Shown here: piece by piece, positions 1 through 11,509 of the stretch | Layout: every line of letters starts with the position of its first letter | Position numbering within the stretch: position 1 is the first letter of the stretch | Assembly: GCF_954871325.1 (NCBI RefSeq) | Contig: NC_088775.1 | Span: 28,621,561-28,685,560 of the forward strand | Length of the DNA: 64,000 bases | Reading direction: 5' to 3' | From: Gordionus sp. m RMFG-2023 | Lineage: Eukaryota; Nematomorpha; Gordioida; Chordodea; Parachordodidae | Program-made: the position numbers and the translations under genes | Notes under the pieces: generated by a model | Databases searched by the model: none | Seen by the model: the letters and a program-made list of their open reading frames with translations, nothing else | What the model was told of the DNA's origin: nothing

Positions 1-220
1 TGAGGGTTATAATTTGGGTTATACCGATAATAAATTAAATATCAGATCGGCACCGATATTTAGCGTTTTCAAAACATATCGGAGGGCACAGATATTTAGT
101 TTTTCAAAAAATATAACGGGCCGATATTTTTAGCACTCCGATATTTTTTTTTATTGTTTTTGATTATTTTTATGATATATAATTTTTTTTATTTTAAAAA
201 TAATTTCCATTGAAAAAATC
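1..220. repeat. hAT-like subterminal motif cluster (cgatatt type)
   Basis: The words cgatatt and atatcgg recur in both orientations through an otherwise AT-only stretch. A similar motif cluster closes at 4179-4281 with an end reading cacagcccta, which is the complement of a common hAT terminus (tagggctgtg). My inference is that a hAT element starting left of the window ends at 4281 and was split by the LINE at 238-3877. The left terminus is outside the window, so this is not proven. Confidence 0.35.
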
Positions 221-237
221 TAAAATACAATTTATTT
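221..237. repeat. LINE target-site duplication, left copy
   Basis: The 17-bp word taaaatacaatttattt is repeated exactly at 3878-3894. The two copies bracket the LINE, including its tRNA-like head, so everything between them arrived as one insertion. Confidence 0.9.
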
Positions 238-2709
238 AATTATTTTTTTCTCTTTAGCTTTCACCTTTTCTGGTGGTAAGCTCCTTCAACATCTCTCTCC
301 ACTTTATGTTATTCATACAATCTCTTTTATCTAATTTATACTTCTTTATATTGGCTCTAACTTTATGGCCCCATTGAAGTTTTGGCCTTCCTCTTTTGCG
401 TATGCCCATCACTTCCAAACTCTCAACCTTATTTCTTTTGTAGTTCATAGGCCTTCTCATTGTGTGCCCATACCACCTAAGTCAGTTTACCATTAACTTA
501 GTCTTAATGGGCACTACCTTTAAACTACTGCCTTTAAACTACTTAGTATTCTTGTACTGCGCACTTCTTGTTACCCCAGCAATCATCCTCAGCATTCTCA
601 TCTCCATAGTTTGTAGACTTCTCTCGTCTGATTCATTGGTTGGCCATGTTTCCGAACTATATAGAATATGGTTGTACTATGGAACTGTAAATTTTTCCCT
701 TTAATTTGTGTGGGATTCTTTTGTCAAATAGCACTCCAGATAAAGATCTCCACTTTAACCACCCTTGATTAATTTTACTCTGTCTCTTTTTCTATTGTGC
801 CGTTTGTTTGTATAGTGGGGCCCAAATAGCAGCGTTAAATTGCCGATATATGCCATTCATTTATATCAATACTCTCTGTTTCATCTCCTCCTATCACCAT
901 ATACTCCGTCTTTTCTCTATTTACTTTTAGTCCGTGCCTTTCTAGCATATTTATCCAACTCACTAATCTTTCTTTCATTTCATCCTTGGATTCGGCAAGT
1001 ATCACATAATCATCTGCAAATATCATATTCCACGGGAATGTTTGAGATATAGACTGTGCTAATACATCTATTACTGTAATGAAGAGAAGTGGGCTGAGAG
1101 CTGACCCTTGATGAACTCCTTCGGCTATTGTGAAGCCTGCTGAAGTACCTGTTGTGCTACGGACCATTGTTGTATGGCCCATATACATATCCTATATTAT
1201 TCTTATATATTTTTTGGGAATCTTTTTGTGGCGTAGCGCCCACCAGATAAGTCTTCTTGGGATTCTATCGAAGGCCTTTTCTAGATCGAGAAAGACCATG
1301 TGTAGCTTTTTGTTCTTTTCCCTGTATTTTTCACTCATTTGCCTAATTGCGTGGATAGCATCAGTTGTTGATCTACCAGGCATAAAGCCAAACTGAGTCT
1401 CCTATTTCGATTATGTCCCTTAATCTTTTTTCTATTATTTTTTTCGTATAGTTTTAGACAGTGTGACATTAGTTTTATGCCCCTGTAATTTTGACAATTG
1501 TATGAATCCCCTTTATTTTTGAAGATCTGCCTCCATTTTTGAGGAACCTCTTCATTTCCAAGTATTTTATTGTATAGATTTGTGAGGAAATGTATTCCAT
1601 CATCTCCTAGTGCTTTAAGGCTTTCTATTGGAATATCATCTGGGACCCCTAGCTTTGTTGTTTTTCATATGCTTGAGGCATATGATTATTTCTTGTTCTG
1701 TTATTTGTTGTACAAGGTTTTGACATGGGGGTGTTCATCTAGACGTAGTATGTGGGTATTAAAGTTGAGAAGCTCCTGAAAATATTCTTTCCATCTATTC
1801 ATTATTTCTTTTTCCTTTATTATCAATTTCCCATCTTTGTTTTTGATTACTTTCGGAGCTCCGTTTATATCCCTAGAATTCTTTTCTCGCTGTTTGGCTA
1901 ATCTGTATATTTTATTTTGCCCTTCTTTGGTATGTAGTTCTTCATACATGTCATCGTATGTCATAGATTTGGCCCTAGCCACCGCCTTCTTGGATTTTTG
2001 TATCTTGTCTTGTCATCTGGGTTTTCGGATTTTTACCATATTTTATAAAGGGCTTTTTTCTCCTGTATAGAGGTTTGTATCTCTTCATTCCACCACCATA
2101 GTTCATTGTATGATTTGTTATCTCCCCTTGTCAAGCCTAGTGTTGATTTGGCAGTGTCTATTAATCTGGATGAAAGGTCTGTCCACATTTTTTCACTGAC
2201 TTGTAACGAATTTATTGTTTCAATGTTTGCATTGATTGCAAAGGCATCTGTCATTGTTTTTAATTTACACCATTTGATGCATGGTTCCAGTTTTATCTTG
2301 TTTTGAGTGGATTTATTAGCGATGTGTAAATTCATGACTAGTAGCTTGTGTTGCACTGCTATAACTTCTCCTGAGATGACTGCAGTCCATTACATCTTTT
2401 AATCTTCTGCGAGAGATTAGCATGTAATCTATCTGTGTTTTCCCTGTACCACTTTCATATGTTATTAAATGACTATTTTTTTCCTATAGTAGGTGTTGGT
2501 TAAGGCAATGTCGAAGGCTTGCGCAAATTTCAGTACATACTCTCCTTCATCATTCCTTTTTCCATATCCAAAACCACCATGATGCCTTTTGTAGCTATCT
2601 CTTGCTTTTCCCACATGCGCATTTAAGTCACCATCAATTATGACTAGGTCATCCTTAGGGATTTACATTACAGCTTCATCAAGGATAGCTCTAAAGTCAT
2701 CTTTTCTTC

Positions 2710-3202
2710 CAGTGGCGTAGTTACGGGGGTGGTTTTCGGGTTTGGACCCCTCCCAGAGCAAATTTTTTTTTAGATTATACGTTCAAAAGACTTAAAAGTG
2801 ACTTTGTATCAAATAAATACCATTAATATTTATATTTTTCTGGTTTTGATGTTTGCGAAAGGATATTATACTACTATTGAATTTATTCTGGGTAGTATTA
2901 TTATAAAGTCATTGAGAATAATCTACTAAATTATAATAACATTATCTACTAAATTATAATAACGTTATCTACTAAATTATAATAACATTATCTACTAAAT
3001 TATAATAACATTATCTACTAAATTATAATAACATTATTCATGCATTTAAAAATATTTATATATATTGTCGAAGATGTGGTTATGATTTTTAAGATAAACC
3101 CGGCCGAAGGCCGGACAAAAGGGCCGAAGGCCCGTTAAAGGGGGTCTGGGGGCGAAGCTCCCAATGGACCCCCTCTAAGGAAAATTCCTAGCTACGCCAC
3201 TG
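2710..3202. mobile_element. hAT-type MITE (cagtggcgtag family), copy 1
   Basis: The ends are cagtggcgtagttac and the inverted gctacgccactg. They are flanked by 8-bp repeats ttttcttc (2702-2709) and ttctcttc (3203-3210), which match at 7 of 8 positions. The element sits inside the endonuclease of the LINE, so it is younger than the LINE. It contains a 23-bp tandem repeat (about five units, 2920-3035) and a GC-rich block near the right end. It has no coding capacity. A closely related copy lies at 53752-54150. Confidence 0.9.
2920..3035 (+). repeat. 23-bp tandem repeat inside the MITE
   Basis: About five units of a 23-bp word containing ctactaaattataataac lie in tandem. The sister MITE at 53752-54150 has a single unit at the same place, so the array expanded after the copies separated. 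Confidence 0.9.
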
Positions 3203-3782
3203 TTCTCTTCTTCCTTGCAACCCGTTTGAGGAGCATATACTGAAAGGATGTGTAGTATTGATTGACCAATGCAAAGTTTTATCTTCATTAGTCTATCAGA
3301 GATCTTGTTGACTTCTACTACCGAGGAGGTTAGATCTTGACTGAGGATGATGCCGACACCTTTCCTTTTGCTAACAATTCCATTATAGTACAATTTATAC
3401 CCATCTCCAATCATCAAAGTCTTCTGTCCCTTCCATTTCGTCTCTTGTATGCACGCTATATGAACTTTTCTCTTATTCAACATTGATGCCAATTCTCTCG
3501 TCTTACCTTTAAGCGTCTCAATATTCAAACTTGCTAATCTTGTCTTCTTTGCTTTGACCTTTACTTTACTTTTCACAGGATGGAGGTCTAAACCCTGCGC
3601 GTCGCTTGGAGGGAACGCCCTAGCTTTCATATTCATATTTCCAGTTGTTTCCTTCATTTTGTTTATTGGACAGGTATCCTTAGCACCCGGCTGTCCAGGC
3701 CTGTCGGTGACCGGGGTGTCATCTCTAAGCTCCGAAATTCATCATACCATATGTCTTTACACATCAGTCATCGAAGAAAAAC

Positions 3783-3877
3783 TTAAATATTTATGCTCTT
3801 TACCAGGATTGAACCTGCGTCCTCTGCGTCCTTCTGTTTCCAAGCATACACCTAACCCATTAGTCCACCCCGGCGAT
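3783..3877 (-). promoter_or_regulatory. tRNA-like 5' head of the LINE
   Basis: On the - strand the LINE begins atcgccggggtgg. It continues with an A-box-like tggactaatgggttagg and, about 45 nt later, a B-box ggttcaatcc inside a small caggttcaatcctg T-arm hairpin. This is the layout of an internal RNA polymerase III promoter, as in tRNA genes and tRNA-derived SINEs. The target duplication begins directly at its outer edge, so the head belongs to the inserted unit. Whether it drives transcription is inference. Confidence 0.7.
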
Positions 3878-3894
3878 TAAAATACAATTTATTT
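3878..3894. repeat. LINE target-site duplication, right copy
   Basis: This is an exact repeat of 221-237 (taaaatacaatttattt), adjoining the 5' end of the - strand LINE. Confidence 0.9.
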
Positions 3895-4024
3895 GTTGTA
3901 ATGTTAAAAAAAATGGTTAATAATTGTGCACTTATTTTTGTTATATTGTCTGCAACAAGAAAAAAATTTCAAAATATATAACGAGTTACATTCAGCTTGT
4001 GTTGTTAAACAAATCTGTCCAATT

Positions 4025-4150
4025 TTGAAAAAATGGCTAACTCAAAATCTTAGCCAAAAGTAAATTACTCTTGCCCACAGATGGCAGGATGGTAGGCTTT
4101 TATTTGCGAAATTTCGAGGCTTCGGTAATAATATTTTGGCTTAAATCTTA
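4025..4150 (+). repeat. agtgttg-family hAT MITE, decayed copy
   Basis: It carries the core of a family seen again at 11510, 13870, 19477, 21845 and 22712: cttagccaaa, then agatggcag, then aatttcgaggctt and a closing attttggct. The terminal agtgttg words are worn away here. It is non-coding and the ends are approximate. Confidence 0.6.
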
Positions 4151-4178
4151 ATTTAGGTCCTTTTAAAAATCGGCTAAA

Positions 4179-4281
4179 TAGAGCTGTCTGACAATAAAAA
4201 AATTATATTGGGATCGGATCGGTTTTTTTAGTAATATCAAAAATTTTTAGATCGATGAAAAATTGGATCGACACAGCCCTA
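4179..4281. repeat. hAT-type terminus with gatcgg motif cluster
   Basis: The words ggatcggatcgg, gatcgatg and ggatcgacac crowd into about 80 bp, ending cacagcccta. A near-identical arrangement ends at 47282. It is probably the right end of a hAT element. No target duplication was found for a 103-bp unit alone. Confidence 0.45.
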
Positions 4282-4289
4282 TTTATAAT

Positions 4290-7280
4290 AAAAATATTTT
4301 CCATTTAATTTTTTTAAAATTAGGAACCCATTATTTTAAAAATATGATCTGAATTTTCACATATAAATAACAAAATTTCTTAAGATCCAATTTTATATAG
4401 TGGAGTTTAAATGAAGAAATGGAAAATACCTAATGTAACATGAGTTTATTTAGCTTCATAGATTTTTAATGTTATTAGATAAATTTTTATCATGTCGAAA
4501 TATGTCTTTAATTAAGATATCTATCAAAAAAAACTAAGATTTTTGTAAATGTAATATATTTATCACTCAAACTACAAGGGAACACGGGGGGGGGGTGTCT
4601 TATTGGATTAAAATTTATTTATCTTAATATGATTTATAATTATAATTAAAGTTTACGATCTAAATAAATCTTGAAAAGTCGACCAAAATAAGCTGATTCT
4701 GCCATTATTTGATCTCATACCGAAGTTATATTTCCAAATTTCCCTCTTTTGGTTCCTCTTTATCATACTTTATCTTATAACTTATTTAAATTAGATTATC
4801 ATATTAGCTGCCAATTCTGGGCACTTGTGTATCTTTAATATTGTGCACTATTTTCTTATTCAATAGTTTGCATATTTTTGGCCTAATTTTAATGAAAAAA
4901 GTGGAGTTTCTTCTGTGCCCCCACCCCTCCCAATCAAAATTTCCTGTTTATGGCCCTGATTATATTCTAAAATAGAAATATTTTATTAAACAAATGTTAT
5001 ATATAATATGGTTTTTATACCATGAATTAATAATAACAAATATTGGGAAATCGTTTATATAAAATACACAGCTCCTTATTAGAGTGTAAAATAAAAACTA
5101 ACCATATATAATATTAATTATTTTATAATTATCATTTTAAGCAAAACAAATAGGTGTAGGTGTAATTAAGGTAGATGACTTGTAATTTAGTTTTCCTTAT
5201 TTTAAGCTGTTTTTTATTAGTTAATTCTTAATTGTAAATTAATAATATGTTCCTTTTTATTTCCTTATAAATAATTTATAATTTTAAACAATTTTTCGTG
5301 ATTGTTATATAGATAATTCCATATTCAATCGATAACTTTACAACCCGACTTTTTTAATTTTGATAAAATTTTGTTTACAGAGAGAACAGCATTAGAAGAC
5401 ATCAAATCCAAAAATTTAGCCTAGTACATAGTTCCCTAGATATCGGTGGTGAAAATTCCCAAAATAACTTTTTAATAATTGAAATAAGTTAAATAATAAT
5501 GACATTTTGTAGCTCTACTTAAGAGTTAATATTAAAGATTTTTTAAAATATTATATGTTATGGATGCAAATTTTATTTACCTTATAAATCTCGTACCTCA
5601 AATCTCCATGTCTATCGCTATCCCATTTTCATTAAGCTTAATATTTTTATTATTAACTTACGAATTATTTTATATTGGGACAGCCATGTTTTTTTTTGTC
5701 ATTGACATTTCAAAAAAAATAGATAGCATTGTTGTATGCAAATTAGATATTTCTTTTTTTATAAATCATTATATTAAAATAATCGTCCACTTTTGGAATG
5801 AAATATTTTTCATTATATATTTCACTGTCCACCATATTTAGATTGCTATTTTGGACACAGTATACATAGTATAAAAATATTAATAGTTTGGTAATTTCGA
5901 TTTATTGATTGTATTCGTTGAAAATCTTTTTTAAAAATTATTATAATGCCTCTTTTGGGTTTTAATGATATCGTTAGAATATTTTATAATAGTCGTCGAA
6001 ATATCATGTGTTATTGTATTTTTTTAATGAGACTTATCTTTCTTTTAAATTGTTAATTTCATAATTTTTATTTATTTATAATTTGTAAAATGTATAAAAA
6101 TTTAATTTTTCATGTATTTAAATACAGATATGAAGGTATAATATTCCTCTTTAATATGAATAATGATAACACACCAATTAGATGGTATAAAAATTTTATT
6201 CGTAAAATCCTTACGTTTAAAGCTCTGGTTTTCATAATATTCAACCATTTTTTAAAAAAGAATCAATGATTTAAAATGCATCCTAAAAATTAAGAGACCT
6301 ATAAAAAAATTTCTGCCCGAACTTGTCCAAAGGCCGGTGGTAATTTTTTATGCTTAAACACGTGACGCGACTTTTTATGAATATAATCTTAAACTCTCTA
6401 TTTTCATGTTATGCTTTAAATTTGAATATTTAGCAATAACTTATAATTTAAAGGTACTATTTCCCAGACCACATCCGCATATCAATCAACACGCTATGAA
6501 ACAACGGCAAAAATCCTATTACCCTATCTTCGATCCGGCGCTGAGGCCTTTTTTGAAAATATTATACATTTCATAATTACTTTGGGGAAAAAATTAACCC
6601 CTCCTTGCCCTTATTATTCGACATATTTATCATTAAGGGAACTACTTTGCACCGCATTTCAAGATTGAATTTCACTATCACGGCAATAACGAATTTACGC
6701 TATTCTTGAGTTCGCGAATATCGAATTTATTCTTTTTTTTCACTTTATTTTAACATATTATTTTTATCTTGGTTAGATAATATTAAAATACGTGGATTGA
6801 TCTTGGACCATTTATAATGTTGTCCTTTTAAAATAAGATTAAATTTTAAGTGATTTAGTAGCAGAGTTTTCACTATCGTGACCTAATTTAAAAAAAATTA
6901 AACTTAAAATTATTCATATTAACTTTTACCTTGAATATAAATCTTAATTTCTATTTCTATTGGTCGATTCGTTCCTATCATTTACCATACTTTTGCGTTT
7001 ATGGGGCTGGGGTTGAGTTTTTGGGTAAAGGATATATATATATCTTTTTCAACAACACTGGGATTTTTCACAGATGGAAGAGGAAGTGAGTGATCACCTT
7101 TTAGCAAGGTCTTATACAAACCTAACCAAACTTAAGTAAATTCGCCGCCCCACCTCTATTTTTAAAGATGTCTCTGCCTTACCCTAATTATTTTATTATT
7201 GGGTACGATGCCCAACCAAACTCAAAGAGAGCGAACCCGATTACTACAAACGAGGCCTAATTCATTAAATTGCATTTTGA
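4290..7280. other. Gene-free AT-rich DNA
   Basis: I see no supported gene here. It contains one dispersed repeat (5327-5420) and homopolymer runs. A short moderately GC-rich stretch at 6465-6570 stays open after an acceptor-like tttcccag but has no identifiable partner. The 93-codon frame at 5560-5841 is AT-driven and has no recognisable domain. Confidence 0.5.
5327..5420 (+). repeat. Dispersed repeat, copy A
   Basis: It shares aatcgataactttacaac, then ttaattttgata, then gagagaaca, then gacat and atccaaaa in order with 46787-46885. It is non-coding, the family is unknown, and the ends are uncertain. Confidence 0.65.
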
Positions 7281-7290
7281 AGCGTCGTTG

Positions 7291-7534
7291 AATTATAAAT
7301 CAGCTAGAGTGACACGCCATTTAGGTGTTCCATGTTTTCTAAATTTTTTAAAGCTATCTCCAAAAATATTTTTTTAAAAAATTCGAGAAGTTTTAAAATT
7401 TTAATGTAATAATACTTTAAATTTAAAAAAATTTGTTTTTATTTGCGAATTTAATTTTTTGATATTTTTTACACAGCCTAAAATTATAAATATGGGAAAC
7501 TAAAATGGCATGTTACCAGCTGATTTGTTATTAA
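7291..7534. repeat. Inverted-repeat MITE (aatcagct family), copy 1
   Basis: The left arm (7291-7332) contains aaatcagctagagtgacac. The right arm (7494-7534) is its imperfect inverse, with aaactaaaatggc and accagctgatttgtta. The loop of about 160 bp is AT-only. The same arms occur closer together at 20941-21087. Confidence 0.65.
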
Positions 7535-8224
7535 TGCACATTTAAATGTGTCAGGTTATCAATAGTTTTAAAAGGTGTAATTAATCACATTAAACTCATA
7601 TAATATAATATCAACTTATTAGACCAAAATAAAACATGAAGAATATTTTTCATCAAAATTTTACCTTTATATTTATTTTAATGTTAATTATTATTTTTTA
7701 AAAAATTAATTTGAATAAAAATTATGTTCGCTAGGACCTAATAATTCTGTCTGTGCTGCTGGGGTTTTTTTCAAAAGATTAAAGATGGAATTGTTGTTAA
7801 TAAAATGCATTCATTATTTGCCTTTAATAAATTAAATGAAAAATACCTTTAAGCTTCGAAATCTTCTAAAATATCATCCTTGAGATTTCCACGTAAATTA
7901 GACAATTTATATTTTAAGATGACAATTCTCGTTCTACGCTTACCTAAAATAGATAGTTATCTTATTGTACTTGTGTCGCCGGTACCCATGACGATTTTAG
8001 ACAAGATATATAATTCTGGATGAAGAATTTTCTTCCCAGAATTTTAAAAATATTTGTATCCTTATTTATTCTCTTAACTTCTGAGAACTTTTCTATTAAA
8101 GATGCAATAGGCATTATTTGATCCTCCTTTCTATCAGATGATAATTTGATTTTTTTTTTCTCTATCTAAAAGTAAAATTTCAGGATCATCAACATTATAA
8201 TTATTATCACTACAACTATACCTA

Positions 8225-8400
8225 AAACTAATTATTTTTTATTCGATTCGACCATATTTTACGAATACGAATATCACAATTATTCGATTCGAAAATTCTA
8301 ATCGAATTCGAATAAGGAAAATATATTATTCGTCGAATAATTTTTTATCTATTCGATCGAATTATTCGAGATTATTCGATTAAAATAATTTATATTAATA
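8225..8400. repeat. attcga motif cluster
   Basis: The words attcga, attcgattcga and tcgaataa recur many times in both orientations over about 170 bp. It looks like the subterminal motif arrays of the hAT elements elsewhere in the window, but I could not define ends or a target duplication. Confidence 0.4.
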
Positions 8401-8709
8401 AATATTGAAAAATAATCATATATTATTAGTAGGAATTATTTGCAATTATTCCTATTTAATAAAATTTCCTAGTGGAATAATGAAGAAACATTTTATATTT
8501 CTAAAATTGTTGTTAACGGCTGTTTTCATTCGAATAACTTCATAATACAAAATTAACTTCGAAATTTTTTTTATGATGGACGAAGAAAGTATTTATTTTT
8601 ATATGATACATATGGGCCATTTCATGTCAAATCGATCAAAAAAGGCACATTTTCTGGTTAAAAATTTCTGGAATTATTTAGATAGGCATATAAATGAGAA
8701 AGCCGTTTA

Positions 8710-10490
8710 TTTTAGCTCGCTAGCACACCTGATTCCCGAGATATAGGGGTTCAAAAGTGCAAAAAAGAGCCATTTTGGAATCATTTTTAAAATGCTTATT
8801 TCTCAAAAACTATTTATAGTAAAAAATGTATAATATATCATATTGTAGGTAAAAAAAATCTCTAAAGGGCTATCAAAAATATAATAAAAATTGGCTCCAA
8901 TTTGAGTCTTTAACTCCCAGTTTACCTATCTTGCTTCACCTGTATTTTTAAGCAAAAAAGGGAGTTTGTTTTCGAAATTTTTTTTTTGCTTTTTATTTAT
9001 ACACCTTTTATAAATATATATACGATGTCAAATCCTTGGCGAAGCTATTTACTTTTCCGAAATATACATTTTTACCAAAAATTGAAAAAAAAGTGGATGG
9101 CGCTAATGGTTGAAAAATATTATTCTTAAGGAAAATAAAAATATTGATACGTTTATAAGAAATGTGATAAAATTTTCCAGTTCTGCCCCCCCCCTCTCTT
9201 ACCATCCTTAAAATGTTTTACATTTTTTAGATCTCTACTTTGCTACTGTAGCGAATGACTTATTAGCTCGATAATGTATAACAGCTGCAGTAAAAACGAA
9301 TATTTTATTAGGCATATTATCGGTTATATTTTACAAAATAAACTGTTTAAACGATCTCTCTTTCTGTGTAATATTTTTAACTTGTTCGTTTAGATTAATT
9401 TTAAATATTACAACCCGTCTGCAGCTTATTATTTTATCGTCTCTCTACCAATAACATTCTGGATTTGGAGAGTGCAAAATCATATATTATAGGTGCAGAT
9501 CAATTAAAATTTTATTCTATATCACAGATGGACGTACCAAATATTAAAATGTTGCAACCCATTTAATCTACAGAAACATGCTTATTATAGCGAGAATCTA
9601 AGAAAGATTATGGCCCAAAAAAAATTGTTATTCAATTTAGATATGTTAATATGCTCTTCATGCCGACAAAAATTAGCAAACATTCCTTATACTTCAAATG
9701 ACAATGTAGACATCGATTCTCCTCCTCATATAATTAATCAAGAAGCTATGGATAACATTAATATATCCCTACAATCAAATGGGGAATCTCTCATTAAAAG
9801 AATAGGCTTATGTGAAAGGAAATATTCGAAGGAAAAAATATTTAGAGTAAAAAAAGTTTTAACGACTAAAATTATACCATTATCTTCATCAAATGATTTA
9901 AAAATTCGAAGAATTTCTAGATACCTTAAAAATTAAAAAAAATTATATGAAAGATATTTATTAATGGAAATTTGTTACATTATTAAGTGTCTAATGGGCA
10001 TTTGCCCACTTTGCTCCTCAGTTTAATTAGTATATTTAATAGAAATTCAAAATTTTTTAGTATAAAAAGTGAAAATATTCGGTTATTGATAAGTTAGCAG
10101 CAAAATTTTAACATTACATCTATTTTTTTCATCAATTTTTGGAGTCGATAGCGACGCCAAAATTTTGATATCGTATATATATATTTAGCGAAGGTGTCTA
10201 AAAAAAAGCAATAAAAAAATTTCTAAAACAAACTCCCTTTTTTGCTTAAAAGCACAGTTAAAGCAAAATAGTTAAACCGGAAGTTAACGGTTCAAATTGG
10301 CGCCAATTTTAATTGTTTTTTAATAGATCTTTAGAGATTTTTTTTACCTACAATTTGATATATTATATTATTTTACTATAAATAGTTTTTGAGATATAAG
10401 CATTTAAAAATTTTATAGATTCCAAAGTGGCTCTTTTTTGCACCCTTGAGCCCCCATATTTCGGGAACCAGGTGTGCTAGCGAGCTAAAT
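8710..10490. mobile_element. DNA element with inverted repeats of about 330 bp
   Basis: The left arm (about 8710-9040) opens with ttttagctcgctagcacac. The right arm (about 10146-10490) closes with its inverse, gtgtgctagcgagctaaa. Shared internal landmarks in inverse order are caaaaaagagcca, aaaactatttatagtaaaa, ttgtaggtaaaaaaaatctc and aagcaaaaaagggagtttg. The arms frame a central region of about 1.1 kb that holds one open frame. This is the layout of a long-TIR DNA transposon, but I do not recognise the superfamily and found no flanking duplication. The arms differ at a noticeable minority of positions, so it is not recent. Confidence 0.75.
9610..9936 (+). CDS. Open frame inside the long-inverted-repeat element
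   Basis: This frame encodes 108 residues between the two long inverted arms. Near residues 14-20 it reads CSSCRQKL, a CxxC pair that might be half of a zinc-binding site. The rest is rich in Asn, Ile, Ser and Lys. A SNGESLIKRIG stretch (about 56-66) resembles a short ESPxKK-type segment that I associate loosely with uncharacterised transposon-borne proteins. No catalytic motif is visible. It may be one fragment of the element's own protein, because nothing else of length is open in the loop. The function is unknown and it may be a relic. Confidence 0.4.
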   Translation: MAQKKLLFNLDMLICSSCRQKLANIPYTSNDNVDIDSPPHIINQEAMDNINISLQSNGESLIKRIGLCERKYSKEKIFRVKKVLTTKIIPLSSSNDLKIRRISRYLKN

Positions 10491-10781
10491 CTAATCGACA
10501 TCTAATCCATATACCATAAAAATCAGATAAACATAATTGTTCTGATCGTAATCTTAATGTTGTTATTTTTAAAGGAACTAATACACTAGGTCCTTTATTT
10601 GGCACCAATCATCTTTCGAAAAAATAACTTCACATGCTCCTATAATAAAATCATTACAGAAATCTTTCAAACTTAATCGTTCTAGCATCATTTAAATTGA
10701 GGATCAACGTGTTGTGCAATCTAATATTGTCATTGAACTTTTCATTGATTTTAATATTCTTACTTGTGAGAGTTCTTAGAT

Positions 10782-11117
10782 TAGTGATCTGCATCGGGCC
10801 TAATTATTCAAGCCCGGCCTGAAATTTTTTTAAATATAGAAATTAATCTTTATAATTACTCAAAATAAAACACATGTTATATGTCGTTTAGTTTCAATAA
10901 ATAAAATCAAATATTTTTATTACATAAAAAATTCAATATAAAATTGATAAATTTAGATATATTTTAAAAAATTTCCAAGATCCGACCCGACCCAGCCCGT
11001 ATTTTTTTAAAAATATATGGCCGACCCGGCCCGAACCCGATTATTTTAAATAGAATTAGGCCCGGCCCGAAGCCCGATTGGGCCGGACTCGGGCGGGCCT
11101 AACTTTGCAGGTCTCTA
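10782..11117. mobile_element. hAT-type MITE with gcccgg motif arrays
   Basis: The ends are tagtgatctgcatcgggcc and the inverse of tagagacctgcaaagttag. The 8-bp flanks are tcttagat (10774-10781) and tcttaaat (11118-11125), 7 of 8 identical. Inside, gcccggcc, gacccgacc and cccgaa words cluster near both ends around an AT-rich core. It is non-coding. It belongs with 20816-20901 and 61698-62114. Confidence 0.85.
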
Positions 11118-11409
11118 TCTTAAATAATGATAGTTTTAAAGTGATTATTTTTTAGGCAGTCATTAATAGCCAATTGTAGATTATAGGCTGCACATCTGAT
11201 GCATTATATATTTGTGGGGAAATCTATTAATAAATTTACATAATAAAATATTATCACCTACACTAGAAAATAATTTATGATATCAATCTCTAAATAAAAT
11301 GGAAGTAGAGGAAGAAAATTTAAAGAAAAACGCGAAGATAAAATAAATGATTCCGCGAATTATATTATTTTTTAAAAAAATATTTCTATTTTTAAATTTT
11401 TTTTATGAC

Positions 11410-11505
11410 ACCTAGAACCCTTGGGTCTCCACCTTTTAAAAGGGTTCGGGTTCGAGTATAGACAAAATACGAGGGTTCGGGAGGGGTTCGGGTTCACATC
11501 CCTGA
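11410..11505. repeat. gggttcggg motif cluster, probable hAT terminus
   Basis: The words gggttcgggttcg, gggttcgggagg and ggttcgggttcac occur together and end at cacatccct, the complement of a tagggatgtg-type hAT end. The opposite end was not identified. Confidence 0.4.
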
Positions 11506-11509
11506 ATTT

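Larger units (their letters stand above)
238..3877 (-). mobile_element. RTE-like non-LTR retrotransposon (LINE), full length but decayed
   Basis: Read on the - strand, the element has a tRNA-like head (3877-3783) and then an apurinic-type endonuclease region (about 3657-3203). The endonuclease shows the order LASLNIETLKGKTREL, CIQETKWKG and, beyond the inserted MITE, DLNAHVGKARD. The reverse transcriptase follows, with FMPGRSTTDAIHAIRQM (about 1380), LDLEKAFDRIPR, QGSALSPLLF and the catalytic FADD box (about 1020). The C-terminal segment ends GRPKLQWGHKVR near 370, and the stop lies near 250. The order and wording match RTE-type elements whose proteins are often labelled craniofacial development protein 2-like. 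The frame is broken many times, so it is not active. It is flanked by a perfect 17-bp target duplication (221-237, 3878-3894). Without the 493-bp MITE and its 8-bp target repeat it is about 3.1 kb. Confidence 0.9.

Noticed and set aside
5560-5841. 93-codon hydrophobic frame
   Set aside because: AT-rich codons give Ile, Phe and Leu by default; no splice context, no motif.
6465-6665. Exon-like stretch after tttcccag with an open frame (TTSAYQSTRYETTAKILL)
   Set aside because: No fitting donor, no partner exon and no similarity I recognise; the GC-rich part is only about 100 bp.
7070-7140. ATGGAAGAGGAAGTGAGT after an acceptor-like ttttcacag
   Set aside because: The frame ends after 21 codons; a gtgagt donor would leave a 12-nt exon. 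The nearby cccacctcta looks more like a hAT end.
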